From Paenibacillus camerounensis (lineage in GTDB: Bacteria; Bacillota; Bacilli; Paenibacillales; Paenibacillaceae), in assembly GCF_000723885.1 (NCBI RefSeq), contig NZ_CCDG010000053.1, positions 47,149 to 111,148 on the forward strand: a stretch of DNA of 64,000 nt, in the 5' to 3' direction. How positions within the stretch are numbered: position 1 is the stretch's first letter; every line of letters starts with the position of its first letter. Below, one piece after another: positions 17,227 to 25,111 of the stretch. The translations under genes were made by a program, and so were the position numbers. The notes under the pieces are model-generated. The model did no database searches, was not told where the DNA came from, and was given only the letters and a program-made list of their open reading frames with translations.

Positions 17227-18321
17227 ATGAAGCAGCTGAACAAATTTTTAACTGTAGGTAAGGCAATACTGCTAGTTCTGCTTATTGTTTATGTGGGGTC
17301 ATTGGTTGATTTTATCTTTGAGCCGTTTAAGTCACTGACAGGCGTTATTCTTATTCCGGTGCTGCTGGCGGTGTTTTTCTATTATCTGTTACGGCCGCTG
17401 CTGCCGCTGATGGAGCGCTGGAAGATCAGGCGCTGGACGCTGAAGCGCACGCAGGCTATTCTGCTGATCTATCTCGTGCTTGGCGTGCTGTTAATCGGAT
17501 TTTTTGGCGGGGTATGGCCTCCGCTGAAATCGCAGCTGCTGACACTGGTGCAGAATGCCCCGCAGCTGTTCGACATCGTTAACGATAAAATATCCGAGCT
17601 GGAGCAGTCAGGCTTTTTCGCCAAGCTGTTTCCCGAGGACTTCAGTCTGCTGTCCCAGTTAAATGAATATTTAAGCCAGGGCTTTACCCTGCTGACCAGC
17701 TATGTCACCGGTTTATTCTCAGCGGTGTCCAATCTGGCAATCATCCTGTTCACCTTTCCGATTCTGCTGTTCTACATGCTTAAGGAGGGGGACAAGTTCG
17801 GTAAAGCCTTTGTCAAAATGGTGCCCCGGCGTTTCCGGGAGCGGGCAGGCACGATTACAGGAGAAATTGACGGCGCATTAAGCAACTACATTGTAAGCAG
17901 AGTTATCGTCAATCTGGCACTGGGCGTGCTGATGTATCTTGGATTCCTGCTGATCGGGCTGCCTTACGCCCTTGTGCTGACCCTGATTGCTTTCATTATG
18001 AACTTTATTCCTTTTTTCGGAGCGATCATTTCCTCTGTTCCGATTGTGATCATCGGCCTGACTGTTTCGCCAATGGTCGGCTTGTGGTCACTCATCATTA
18101 TTTTGCTTGCCCAGCAGATTCAGGATAATATAATATCACCGCTGGTTTTTGGCAAAAGCCTCGACATTCATCCGATTACAACGACGGTGCTTGTGCTGGG
18201 AGTCGGGAATTTCTTCGGGATTATCGGTATGCTGATTATCATTCCTGTGTACATGGTAATCAAGATTATATCCAAGCATACATACCAGCTGTTTCTCAAG
18301 GAGAAGTGGGAGGGACTGTAG
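17227..18321 (+). CDS. AI-2E family transporter
   Basis: Membrane protein of 364 residues with about eight helices, including the conserved glycine-rich half with ALVLTLIAFIMNFIPFFG and QIQDNIISPLVFGKSL. The family covers AI-2 exporters, Na+/H+ antiporters and proteins of unknown cargo, so substrate is open. The ATG at 17227 follows GGGGGAAG; upstream in-frame codons are poorly supported. The Asp23 gene begins 28 bases after its stop, which suggests co-transcription. Confidence 0.85.
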   Translation: MKQLNKFLTVGKAILLVLLIVYVGSLVDFIFEPFKSLTGVILIPVLLAVFFYYLLRPLLPLMERWKIRRWTLKRTQAILLIYLVLGVLLIGFFGGVWPPLKSQLLTLVQNAPQLFDIVNDKISELEQSGFFAKLFPEDFSLLSQLNEYLSQGFTLLTSYVTGLFSAVSNLAIILFTFPILLFYMLKEGDKFGKAFVKMVPRRFRERAGTITGEIDGALSNYIVSRVIVNLALGVLMYLGFLLIGLPYALVLTLIAFIMNFIPFFGAIISSVPIVIIGLTVSPMVGLWSLIIILLAQQIQDNIISPLVFGKSLDIHPITTTVLVLGVGNFFGIIGMLIIIPVYMVIKIISKHTYQLFLKEKWEGL

Positions 18322-18349
18322 GCATATGAGAGCTGAAGGAGGAAGCAGA

Positions 18350-18697
18350 ATGAATCAACCGGAAATGGGAATAAGTTGTGTAGGAAAACTGACGGTGTCA
18401 CAGCAGGTTATCTCCAAAATAGCCGGAATGGCTGTCCAGGAGACTGAGGCGGTACAGGCGCTTGTGGAAGGCAGCACCAAGCGGAAGAAGCGGGAGGAGT
18501 TCTATAAGGCGATCAAGGTGAAAATCAGCGGCAGTGAGCTGTCGGTCCAGCTCTTCCCGATTATTACCCTGGGCACACCGCTTCACCAGCTGGCCCAGCT
18601 TCTGCAGCAGAGTATCAAGAGCCAGGTTGAAAAGCTGACCGGGCTGCAAGTGACCGATGTGAATGTAACAGTGGTTGGTGTTGTTGCAGCGCGGTAA
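18350..18697 (+). CDS. Asp23/Gls24 family envelope stress protein
   Basis: Small protein of 115 residues matching the Asp23 (DUF322) fold: GKLTVSQQVISKIAGMAVQE at the start and a C-terminal LQVTDVNVTVVGVV. Family members associate with the membrane and respond to envelope or alkaline stress. The ATG follows GGAGGAAGCAGA; an ATG 24 bases earlier is less well placed. Probably co-transcribed with the AI-2E gene. Confidence 0.85.
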   Translation: MNQPEMGISCVGKLTVSQQVISKIAGMAVQETEAVQALVEGSTKRKKREEFYKAIKVKISGSELSVQLFPIITLGTPLHQLAQLLQQSIKSQVEKLTGLQVTDVNVTVVGVVAAR

Positions 18698-18722
18698 AGG
18701 TACTGTTCATGAAGCAGTGCGC

Positions 18723-18771
18723 AAAAAGGCGGCAGTTCAGAGGAATGAGCATTCTCCTTGGCTGCCGCTTT
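18723..18771. terminator. Possible bidirectional terminator
   Basis: GCGGCAG pairs with CTGCCGC, extended by AAA/TTT with a bulge, around a 26-base loop. It lies between the Asp23 gene and the convergent histidine kinase gene. Confidence 0.45.
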
Positions 18772-18785
18772 GCTGTGTCTTCCGT

Positions 18786-20213
18786 TTAATCAGGAATTGT
18801 AATGGTAAACACCGTAGCTTCCTGCCTGGTGCCGGACAGCTCAAGTGTTCCGCCCATCCGTTCTGTATTCTTCCGGGCAATAGCCAGCCCGAGGCCTGTC
18901 CCGCCGGAGGCGGTTCTGGCTTCATCGCCCCGTACAAAAGGATCGAAGATGGTCGGCCGCAGCTCTTTAGCGATGCCCACACCATTATCGGCGATTTCAA
19001 TGACCACCGCATCCGGCCTTGGTGCCAGCCCGATCCGCAGCGTTGTTCCCGGCGGATTGTAAGCCAGTGCATTGGTGACCAGATTCTGGACTACCCGTGA
19101 CAGCAGCTCCGGATCGAACTGGGCATAGACGTCTTGATCGGGCACCTCAAGCCGCAGCGTGAACTGCTTCTGTTCAATCTCCCCGTAAGCCCCGGCGATA
19201 ATCTCCCGCAGGAAATCGCCGAGCTCATGACGCCCCATTTTCAGCAGAAAATCCGGAGAGTCGGTCTTAAGCAGCTCCATCATATTCTGGATCAGCCTGG
19301 TGACCTGAAAGGACTTGTTGTAAATGTAGAGTAAATATTTCCGCTGCCTTTCCGCATCCTCCACCCGGCCTTCATATAGGGCCTGAGCATACCCCTGAAT
19401 ACTGGTAATCGGCGTCTTGAGGTCATGGGACAGATCCATAATCATCCGCTGCTTGCTGTCCTCGGCCCGCTGCTTGGCGATAGTGGTACGTTCAATCATA
19501 TCCGCCATGTAATTAAAGGTCTCAGCCATCTGCTCAAATTCCTTCTCGGCATGAACGGTAAGACGGGTGTTGTAATTACCCTGGATCATTTCCTTAAGTC
19601 CCTGGACTATAGTCTTCAGCGGCTTCAGGATACGCCGGGCAACGGAATAGCTGTACGTAACAACCAGCAGCAGCAGCAGCATGGCGCCAAGCATAATGTA
19701 GAAGGTAACCGACCTGTTAAAATAAGACATGAACGGATAGCTGTTAATCGTGATGTCGATACGGTCCCGGGGAATCTTCAGCAGCAGCCAGCCTGCAGCG
19801 CCGTTCTGCGGATAAGCCGCCAGGGAGGTGTAGTAAGCCTGATCCGGATCATTCTCGAGCAGTTGATAAATCTGTTCTTCCGAGTAGCTGTGAGGAGCAT
19901 CCCGTTTGCTTCCGACGACCTGGCGGACCGTCTTGCTGCTGTCCAGCACCTCCAGCCAGCCCTCACTGCGCAGCAGCTTCTCTGTCTCCGGTCCGTTCTG
20001 CGGATTGTCCAGATACAGACTGGCCTGCGTCTTGAGGTCAGGGTCAGCCAGCTGGTAATCCTGGAGCTTCTGCGCGACATCCAGCTGCATGAAGGCATAG
20101 GTGCCGAAGATAATAATCGTCACGGTTAACAGCACAATAAGCAGAAACCGCAGAAAATCAATGGCCAGCGATGCCTGCAGCGGCCTCTGCTGTCTATTTT
20201 TCCACAGGCGCAT
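18786..20213 (-). CDS. Sensor histidine kinase (HAMP, HisKA, HATPase)
   Basis: Two-helix membrane kinase of 475 residues. TM1 is near 17-42, an extracellular sensor of about 125 residues follows, TM2 is near 168-192, then HAMP. The phospho-acceptor is His263 in DLSHDLKTPITS, and the ATPase domain has ADNGVGI and GGTGLGLAIARK. It overlaps the upstream response regulator by 20 bases. The stimulus cannot be read from the sequence; the architecture resembles PhoR/VanS-type kinases. Confidence 0.9.
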   Translation of the reverse strand: MRLWKNRQQRPLQASLAIDFLRFLLIVLLTVTIIIFGTYAFMQLDVAQKLQDYQLADPDLKTQASLYLDNPQNGPETEKLLRSEGWLEVLDSSKTVRQVVGSKRDAPHSYSEEQIYQLLENDPDQAYYTSLAAYPQNGAAGWLLLKIPRDRIDITINSYPFMSYFNRSVTFYIMLGAMLLLLLVVTYSYSVARRILKPLKTIVQGLKEMIQGNYNTRLTVHAEKEFEQMAETFNYMADMIERTTIAKQRAEDSKQRMIMDLSHDLKTPITSIQGYAQALYEGRVEDAERQRKYLLYIYNKSFQVTRLIQNMMELLKTDSPDFLLKMGRHELGDFLREIIAGAYGEIEQKQFTLRLEVPDQDVYAQFDPELLSRVVQNLVTNALAYNPPGTTLRIGLAPRPDAVVIEIADNGVGIAKELRPTIFDPFVRGDEARTASGGTGLGLAIARKNTERMGGTLELSGTRQEATVFTITIPD

Positions 20214-20904
20214 TGATTTTGTACCCCAGTCCGCGGATCGTTTTCAGATACTCCGGCTTTTTGGAATCCCGTTCAATCTTCTCGCGGATGTTGCTGATAT
20301 GCACCATGATGCTGTTATCCTCGTACATATAGAAATCCTCCCATACGGCTTCATAGATCCGCTTACGGGTAAAAACCCGGCCCGGCTCCTCCATCATCAG
20401 CTTGAGAATTTTGTATTCGGTCGATGTCAGCACAACAGGCTCGCCGGACACATACAGCATGCATTCATTCAAATCCAGGGTAAGTGCACCCAGTACAAGC
20501 TGATCCAACTCGGGCTCCGGCGGAAGGGCCGGCACATCAAAATGATGAACCCTGCGCAGCAGGGCGTTCGCTCTCGCGACAACCTCCAGCGGATTAAAGG
20601 GCTTCGCTATATAGTCGTCAGCGCCCAGCTCAAGTCCAAGAATTTTGTCATGATCCTGGCTCTTGGCTGACAAGAACAGGACGGGAAAGCGGTGTGAGCC
20701 GCGGATGCTCTTCAGCAGCTGCAGCCCGTCCATCCCCGGCATCATAATATCAAGAATAGCCAGATCAACAGTCTGCTCCCGGATCAGAAGCTGAGCCTCT
20801 AATCCGGATGAAGCGCTAAGAATATGGTAGTCTTTTTCAAGATAAAGCTGTAGCAGTTCAACAATTTCAGGCTCGTCATCAGCAATCAGTATCGTATATA
20901 TAAT
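20194..20904 (-). CDS. OmpR-family response regulator with a non-standard start
   Basis: Receiver plus winged-helix regulator of 236 residues. It has ILIADDEPEIVELLQLYL at the N-terminus, phospho-acceptor Asp52 in LDIMMPGMDG, and a C-terminal trans_reg_C domain. There is no in-frame ATG, GTG or TTG at the beginning of the receiver. The best-placed codon is ATT at 20904, after AGGGGTGAT. An ATG at 20908 is out of frame by one base across a (TA)4 tract; five TA units would put it in frame. Starting at the next in-frame ATG (20745) would delete the phosphorylation site. Partner of the kinase that follows. Confidence 0.75.
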   Translation of the reverse strand: MIYTILIADDEPEIVELLQLYLEKDYHILSASSGLEAQLLIREQTVDLAILDIMMPGMDGLQLLKSIRGSHRFPVLFLSAKSQDHDKILGLELGADDYIAKPFNPLEVVARANALLRRVHHFDVPALPPEPELDQLVLGALTLDLNECMLYVSGEPVVLTSTEYKILKLMMEEPGRVFTRKRIYEAVWEDFYMYEDNSIMVHISNIREKIERDSKKPEYLKTIRGLGYKINAPVEK

Positions 20905-20987
20905 CCATCACCCCTGGCCAGTATAGCGGTCTAATCTTTATCTATTCTAAACCAAATCTAAGGTTTGGATAAAGTTTTGGCCGGCGG

Positions 20988-21839
20988 CTATGCGCCAAGC
21001 ACCTTCTTTCTCAGGTCCAGCAGCCACAAGGCAGACTCCTTCATGTACGCTAGCTGATCCTGAGCACCGAAATGCTCAATGACAAAGGTGTCATCATAGC
21101 CGCTCTTGAGCAGATCCGTTACAAGCTCTTTCATCGGAATGCTGCCGCTCCCGGCAGGAACCGCATACATGGCCCGGCCGTCCACTGTCAGCTTAGGCTC
21201 CTCCTTAGGGTCAACCTCAAACGTCCGGTCCTTGCAGTGGACATAGCCGATATGAGGTCTGCAGCGTTCGTAGGCTACGAGGACATCTTCTCCGCTGTAC
21301 AGAAAATTCCCGGTATCAAAGAAGCAGGACAGCTCAGGTATTTCCTCTACAAAAGACAGCAGCTGCGCTGTTGTGGCGAACGGCGCCCTGGCGTCATCAA
21401 AATCCTCCATACCGACCGTAATGCCCAGCGGTTTGGCATGCGCGCACATGTCGGCAACGGCCTCCTTCATGTATTGCACACATTGCTGATACTCCACGGT
21501 AGCAGGGTCCTGCTCATGCTCCTCCACAAAGCCCGGAATAACCAGCACACGCGGGGCTCCTGCCCGGCCGGCCATGGACAGAAAGGAGGTAATCTGTTCC
21601 TCCCTTACTACGCTGCCGGTAATATGGCCAAAATCAAAAAAGCCGTACATGCAGCTTACCCTTAGTCCTGTCTTCTCCAGCAGGGTCAGTATCGCGTCTT
21701 CCTCTGTTTGAAACCGGTCGGCGTCCATCTCCAGTGCGTCAATGCCGAAGCTCTTAACTAGTGTGCAGATTTCCTCCAGGCTCCGGCCGGTCTGGCCGGC
21801 TGCTTCACGGATATGCTCATAGAATACAGATAATTTCAT
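20988..21839 (-). CDS. Sugar phosphate isomerase/epimerase family protein
   Basis: AP-endonuclease-2-like TIM barrel of 283 residues. Metal-binding positions are suggested by GMEDFDD, CFFDTGNFLY, YVHCKDR and FVIEHFG. Relatives isomerise or epimerise sugars, inositols or their derivatives. AAGGAGAAGCAGCG precedes the ATG. It is transcribed away from GH16, and a good cre-like sequence lies 45 bases upstream. The specific substrate is unknown. Confidence 0.85.
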   Translation of the reverse strand: MKLSVFYEHIREAAGQTGRSLEEICTLVKSFGIDALEMDADRFQTEEDAILTLLEKTGLRVSCMYGFFDFGHITGSVVREEQITSFLSMAGRAGAPRVLVIPGFVEEHEQDPATVEYQQCVQYMKEAVADMCAHAKPLGITVGMEDFDDARAPFATTAQLLSFVEEIPELSCFFDTGNFLYSGEDVLVAYERCRPHIGYVHCKDRTFEVDPKEEPKLTVDGRAMYAVPAGSGSIPMKELVTDLLKSGYDDTFVIEHFGAQDQLAYMKESALWLLDLRKKVLGA

Positions 21840-21882
21840 CGCTGCTTCTCCTTGTGTATATGGATTATTTCGCGCCGTGCGG

Positions 21883-21897
21883 ATTAATCGCTTTCAT
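21883..21897 (-). promoter_or_regulatory. Possible catabolite-responsive element (cre)
   Basis: Read on the - strand, ATGAAAGCGATTAAT fits the CcpA consensus WTGNAANCGNWNNCW at every defined position except the penultimate C. It lies in the 309-base gap between the isomerase and GH16. Nothing else recognisable was seen in that gap apart from the GH16 ribosome binding site. Confidence 0.4.
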
Positions 21898-22148
21898 AAT
21901 ATGTTTCAGCTGTCTCTTTGCCAATCTTCTTAAATCTATGCTCCTGCCACAGCATTGTCAACAAGCCGGGTGGACAGCCTTGCCCGGATTCCTGTCATAT
22001 TGTCGCCGGAAAGGATATAGAATGCAAAGGGGTGGAAATAAAGCGGTTTCGCTGATTCAGATCCTGTTATTATAACGATTTCAAAGGCACGTTACGCGCG
22101 GCGTGTATTGAAATAAGCAGCTATCCGAAAAATTTTAGGAGGAATACG

Positions 22149-23387
22149 ATGCGTAGAAGGAAATGGGCAGCGCTGTTTATGACTCTGGCACTTCTGATTA
22201 CGTTATTCCCGGCTGGTAAAGCGGCAGAAGCAGCAACCAGCTGGAACCTGGTGTGGAGCGACGAATTCAACGGAACCTCGCTGAATACGGCAGACTGGAC
22301 TGCGGAGAATGGAACCGGCAGCAGCGGCTGGGGGAATAACGAGCTGCAGTATTATACGAACCGTTCGCAGAACCTTCAGGTAACAGGCGGCAATCTGGTC
22401 ATTACAGCCCAGAAGGAATCGTATAACGGTAGCAGCTACACTTCGGCCCGGATCAAGACGCAGGGTAAAAAGAGCTTCACCTACGGTAAAATTGAAGCCC
22501 GGATGAAGCTGCCTTCGGGTCAGGGCATCTGGCCGGCCTTCTGGATGCTCGGCTCTAATATGGATACCGTCGGCTGGCCGAAAAGCGGCGAGATCGACAT
22601 TATGGAGCGGGTAAATAATAACGCTTATGTTAACGGCACTGTTCATTGGGATGCCAACGGCCACGCCGAGTACGGTAAGGTATCCGGCAATCTCGATTTC
22701 TCGCAGTTTCATGTGTACAGCATCGAATGGGATGCGAAGTACATCAGATGGTATGTGGACGGCAACCTGTTTAATGAGTTTTACATTGAGAATAACACCG
22801 GTAACACAGAAGAATTCCAGAAGCCGTTCTTTCTGCTGCTGAACCTCGCGGTGGGCGGTAACTGGCCGGGCAGCCCGAATGCTTCGACTGCCTTCCCGGC
22901 GCAGATGCTGGTGGATTATGTACGGGTCTATCAGGCTGCTTCACCTGCAAGCATTGTCAGCGGGGGTGTATACACCTTTGCCTCCAAGGCAAGCGGTAAA
23001 GTAATGGATGTGGTCGACGTATCCACGGCAGCCGGCGCCAAAATCCACCAATGGACCAATTACACGGCCGCTAACCAGCAGTTCCGGGTAGACAGCACGG
23101 GTGACGGATACTACAAGCTTACAGCTGTACACAGCGGCAAGGTGCTGGATGTTCCGAATTCGTCCACAGCTACAGGCGTTCAGCTGCAGCAGTGGAACGA
23201 TAACGGAACGGATGCGCAGAGATGGCGGATTGTTGATGCCGGCGGAGGTTACTACAAGCTGATATCCAAGGTGAGTGGCCTGGCAGTGGATGTATCCGGT
23301 TCCTCCACAGCCGATGGCGCGGCAGTGCAGCAATGGACTGACAACGGAACAGATGCTCAGAAGTGGGCTCTGACCAAGGTGAACTAA
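22149..23387 (+). CDS. Secreted endo-beta-glucanase GH16 with ricin-type lectin domain
   Basis: Extracellular glucanase of 412 residues. A Sec signal peptide occupies about residues 1-29. The GH16 jelly-roll (about 32-262) has the catalytic motif EIDIME with nucleophile Glu148, Asp150 and acid/base Glu153; the extra Met places it with laminarinase-type beta-1,3-glucanases. Residues 275-410 are a ricin B-like beta-trefoil (CBM13) with QQW motifs in each repeat, for carbohydrate attachment. AGGAGG precedes the ATG. This is the only clearly exported hydrolase in the window. Beta-1,3(4)-glucan is the likely substrate. Confidence 0.93.
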   Translation: MRRRKWAALFMTLALLITLFPAGKAAEAATSWNLVWSDEFNGTSLNTADWTAENGTGSSGWGNNELQYYTNRSQNLQVTGGNLVITAQKESYNGSSYTSARIKTQGKKSFTYGKIEARMKLPSGQGIWPAFWMLGSNMDTVGWPKSGEIDIMERVNNNAYVNGTVHWDANGHAEYGKVSGNLDFSQFHVYSIEWDAKYIRWYVDGNLFNEFYIENNTGNTEEFQKPFFLLLNLAVGGNWPGSPNASTAFPAQMLVDYVRVYQAASPASIVSGGVYTFASKASGKVMDVVDVSTAAGAKIHQWTNYTAANQQFRVDSTGDGYYKLTAVHSGKVLDVPNSSTATGVQLQQWNDNGTDAQRWRIVDAGGGYYKLISKVSGLAVDVSGSSTADGAAVQQWTDNGTDAQKWALTKVN

Positions 23388-23507
23388 GTCGTACCGGGGA
23401 TTGAGGCTGCTGATTCATACCGCTGTCATTAGTTCAGCTAAAAGCTAAAAAGTATGCTGCCGTCCGAAAGGTTTCGCGGGACCGCAGCTGTAATAGGCTT
23501 GGCTACG

Positions 23508-23535
23508 AAAAAACACACCGCCGGGTGTGTTTTTT
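23508..23535. terminator. Bidirectional terminator
   Basis: A perfect 12-bp stem, AAAAAACACACC with GGTGTGTTTTTT, and a GCCG loop. The A- and T-tracts allow it to serve both the GH16 gene and the convergent membrane-protein gene. Confidence 0.85.
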
Positions 23536-23629
23536 GCTGTGGTTATAGTGGTGCTGTGGATATGTGCTGCTTGTGATGCGAGCTGTTTGGGATATGTGTT
23601 GCTTGGTATGAGTGCTGCAGTTTCTGCTG

Positions 23630-24184
23630 CTACGCGGATGTTTTTGCTTTTTCTTTTCGCGGCCACAGGAAATATGAGCCTGCAATCAGCAGATCGATAC
23701 CGACAACAATTGTCCATATGCTGAGAACACCCTGCAAGGCTTCGGTGCGGGCAGGCTCATCGATCCAGCGGATCAGACCGTAGAGAATGCCGGCTCCCAG
23801 CAGAAAGGACAGCAAATGCAATAGCCAGCTCCTGAAATAATGCAGGGCATGGTCCATTCCGGTACGCTTGAGCGGCGGGGTTCCTTGTTTCGTTACATAA
23901 TAACGGAAGCGTTCGTCTGCCCAGCGGATCATGCTTTTGCCGAAAACGACGGATACCGAGATATAGACAGCTGCGATGGCATGGGCGGTAGTAGCGGTGG
24001 CGCCTTTGGACAGATCAGTCCCTGCAATGACCAGCAGAATAAGGTCCAGCACCGGAGTTAGCGCGAGAAAGAACAGCCCCAGCTTAGGGTGCTTAAATAT
24101 ATAACGTATAGTAAGACCTGCAATAATTACAACCCAGAACAGAATTTCAACAGTGACAATAGCCCAGGCTACAGTGTTCATCAT
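23630..24184 (-). CDS. Conserved integral membrane protein of unknown function
   Basis: I do not recognise a named family. The 184-residue protein has five or six hydrophobic helices (about 5-27, 35-55, 65-85, 118-140, 150-172) and a basic tail ending RKEKAKTSA. Two ATGs abut (24184 and 24181); AGGAG is spaced better for the second. Its promoter (TTGTAT, 17 bases, TATAAT) is overlapped by the palindrome it shares with the divergent TetR gene, so it is almost certainly the repressor's target. A drug-efflux or membrane-stress role is possible but not shown. Confidence 0.75.
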   Translation of the reverse strand: MMNTVAWAIVTVEILFWVVIIAGLTIRYIFKHPKLGLFFLALTPVLDLILLVIAGTDLSKGATATTAHAIAAVYISVSVVFGKSMIRWADERFRYYVTKQGTPPLKRTGMDHALHYFRSWLLHLLSFLLGAGILYGLIRWIDEPARTEALQGVLSIWTIVVGIDLLIAGSYFLWPRKEKAKTSA

Positions 24185-24233
24185 GCACTCCTCATCAGAA
24201 AATGTTGTAGTTAAGAGGGATTATAGCAGCCGG

Positions 24234-24263
24234 ATTTAAATAATACAACTGTATTATTTAAAT
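24234..24263. promoter_or_regulatory. 30-bp perfect palindrome, probable TetR operator
   Basis: The arms ATTTAAATAATACA and TGTATTATTTAAAT flank a central AC. The palindrome covers the -35 of the membrane-protein promoter on the - strand and touches the -35 (TTGCAG) of the tetR promoter on the + strand. It is a textbook position for joint repression of both genes. Confidence 0.8.
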
Positions 24264-24298
24264 TGCAGCCTAATCCGGTGGTATGCTACAATACGGAC

Positions 24299-24886
24299 AT
24301 GCCAAAAATAGTCGATCACGAAGAACGGAAATCACATATTGCCGAAGCCACCTGGCGCGTCATTCTGAATCAGGGAATGAAAGGGGCTACGGTACGCAAA
24401 ATAGCCCAGGAAGCCGGAGTATCGCTGGGCGCTTTGCGTCATTATTTTGCAACCCAGCAGGAGCTGCTTGGCTTTGCCATGAAGCTGGTCAGTGACCGGG
24501 CTAACGCCAGAATTAAAGACATTGCCGGTCTTGGCTTACCGCCGAAGGAGCTGGTAACGAGGGTACTGATGGAGCTGCTGCCTTTAAATGATAATAATAT
24601 GGCGGAGATGGAGGTATGGTTCGCGTTTGTGTTTCACCTTAAGTATGCAGAGGAGGACTACGGCGGTTTAAATGACGGAATTTATCCGGGGATTGTCAAT
24701 CTGCTGGGCCATTTAGAGGAGTGTGAGCTGCTGCGGGAGGGGCTGGATATGAGCATCGAAGCGGAGCGGCTGTACGCACTGCTTGACGGGGTGGCGCTCC
24801 ATGCGCTGCTTGAACCCCAGCGGCTGGACAGAGAGCGGATCCTTCGCGTGCTGCACAGCCATATGGATTCGATTTGCAGGGAGTAG
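24299..24886 (+). CDS. TetR/AcrR-family transcriptional regulator
   Basis: Regulator of 195 residues with an N-terminal helix-turn-helix (about 12-50: ATVRKIAQEAGVSLGALRHY) and a helical ligand-binding domain. Divergent from the membrane-protein gene and adjacent to the 30-bp palindrome, its likely operator. The start at 24299 has no ribosome binding site. An extended -10 (TGCTACAAT) ends 6 bases before the ATG, so the message is probably leaderless. An in-frame ATG 36 bases earlier would lie inside the operator. Confidence 0.88.
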   Translation: MPKIVDHEERKSHIAEATWRVILNQGMKGATVRKIAQEAGVSLGALRHYFATQQELLGFAMKLVSDRANARIKDIAGLGLPPKELVTRVLMELLPLNDNNMAEMEVWFAFVFHLKYAEEDYGGLNDGIYPGIVNLLGHLEECELLREGLDMSIEAERLYALLDGVALHALLEPQRLDRERILRVLHSHMDSICRE

Positions 24887-24932
24887 GGGGATGGGAATTT
24901 AAGCAGGCATGACCGCGGGAAAGGATAGCAAC

Positions 24933-24952
24933 CAAAGGGGAAAACCCCTTTG
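24933..24952. other. Short perfect hairpin downstream of tetR
   Basis: CAAAGGGG and CCCCTTTG form an 8-bp stem with an AAAA loop. There is no T-tract, so terminator function is doubtful. The remaining bases up to the convergent esterase gene show nothing else clear. Confidence 0.4.
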
Positions 24953-25111
24953 ATTGGGCCCGAAACAGTGGGACGGAGGCGGATTCACATATTAGTTACT
25001 TAACTAGCGCCCGTCCATATGACAACGTACAAATTACACACTTATCTTGCTCCCTACCTACGTACCCTCCAGGTCCCTCAATATCCCGCTTTATCCGCTC
25101 ACCCGACGCTG

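Noticed and set aside
22018..22045. Second cre-like sequence around AAAGCGGTTTCG upstream of GH16
   Set aside because: It lacks the TG of the CcpA consensus and one end position, so it is too weak to call.
23540..23640. GT-rich, GCTG-repetitive stretch with an open frame of about 65 codons
   Set aside because: Low-complexity sequence between a bidirectional terminator and the end of a convergent gene; no start signal or homology.
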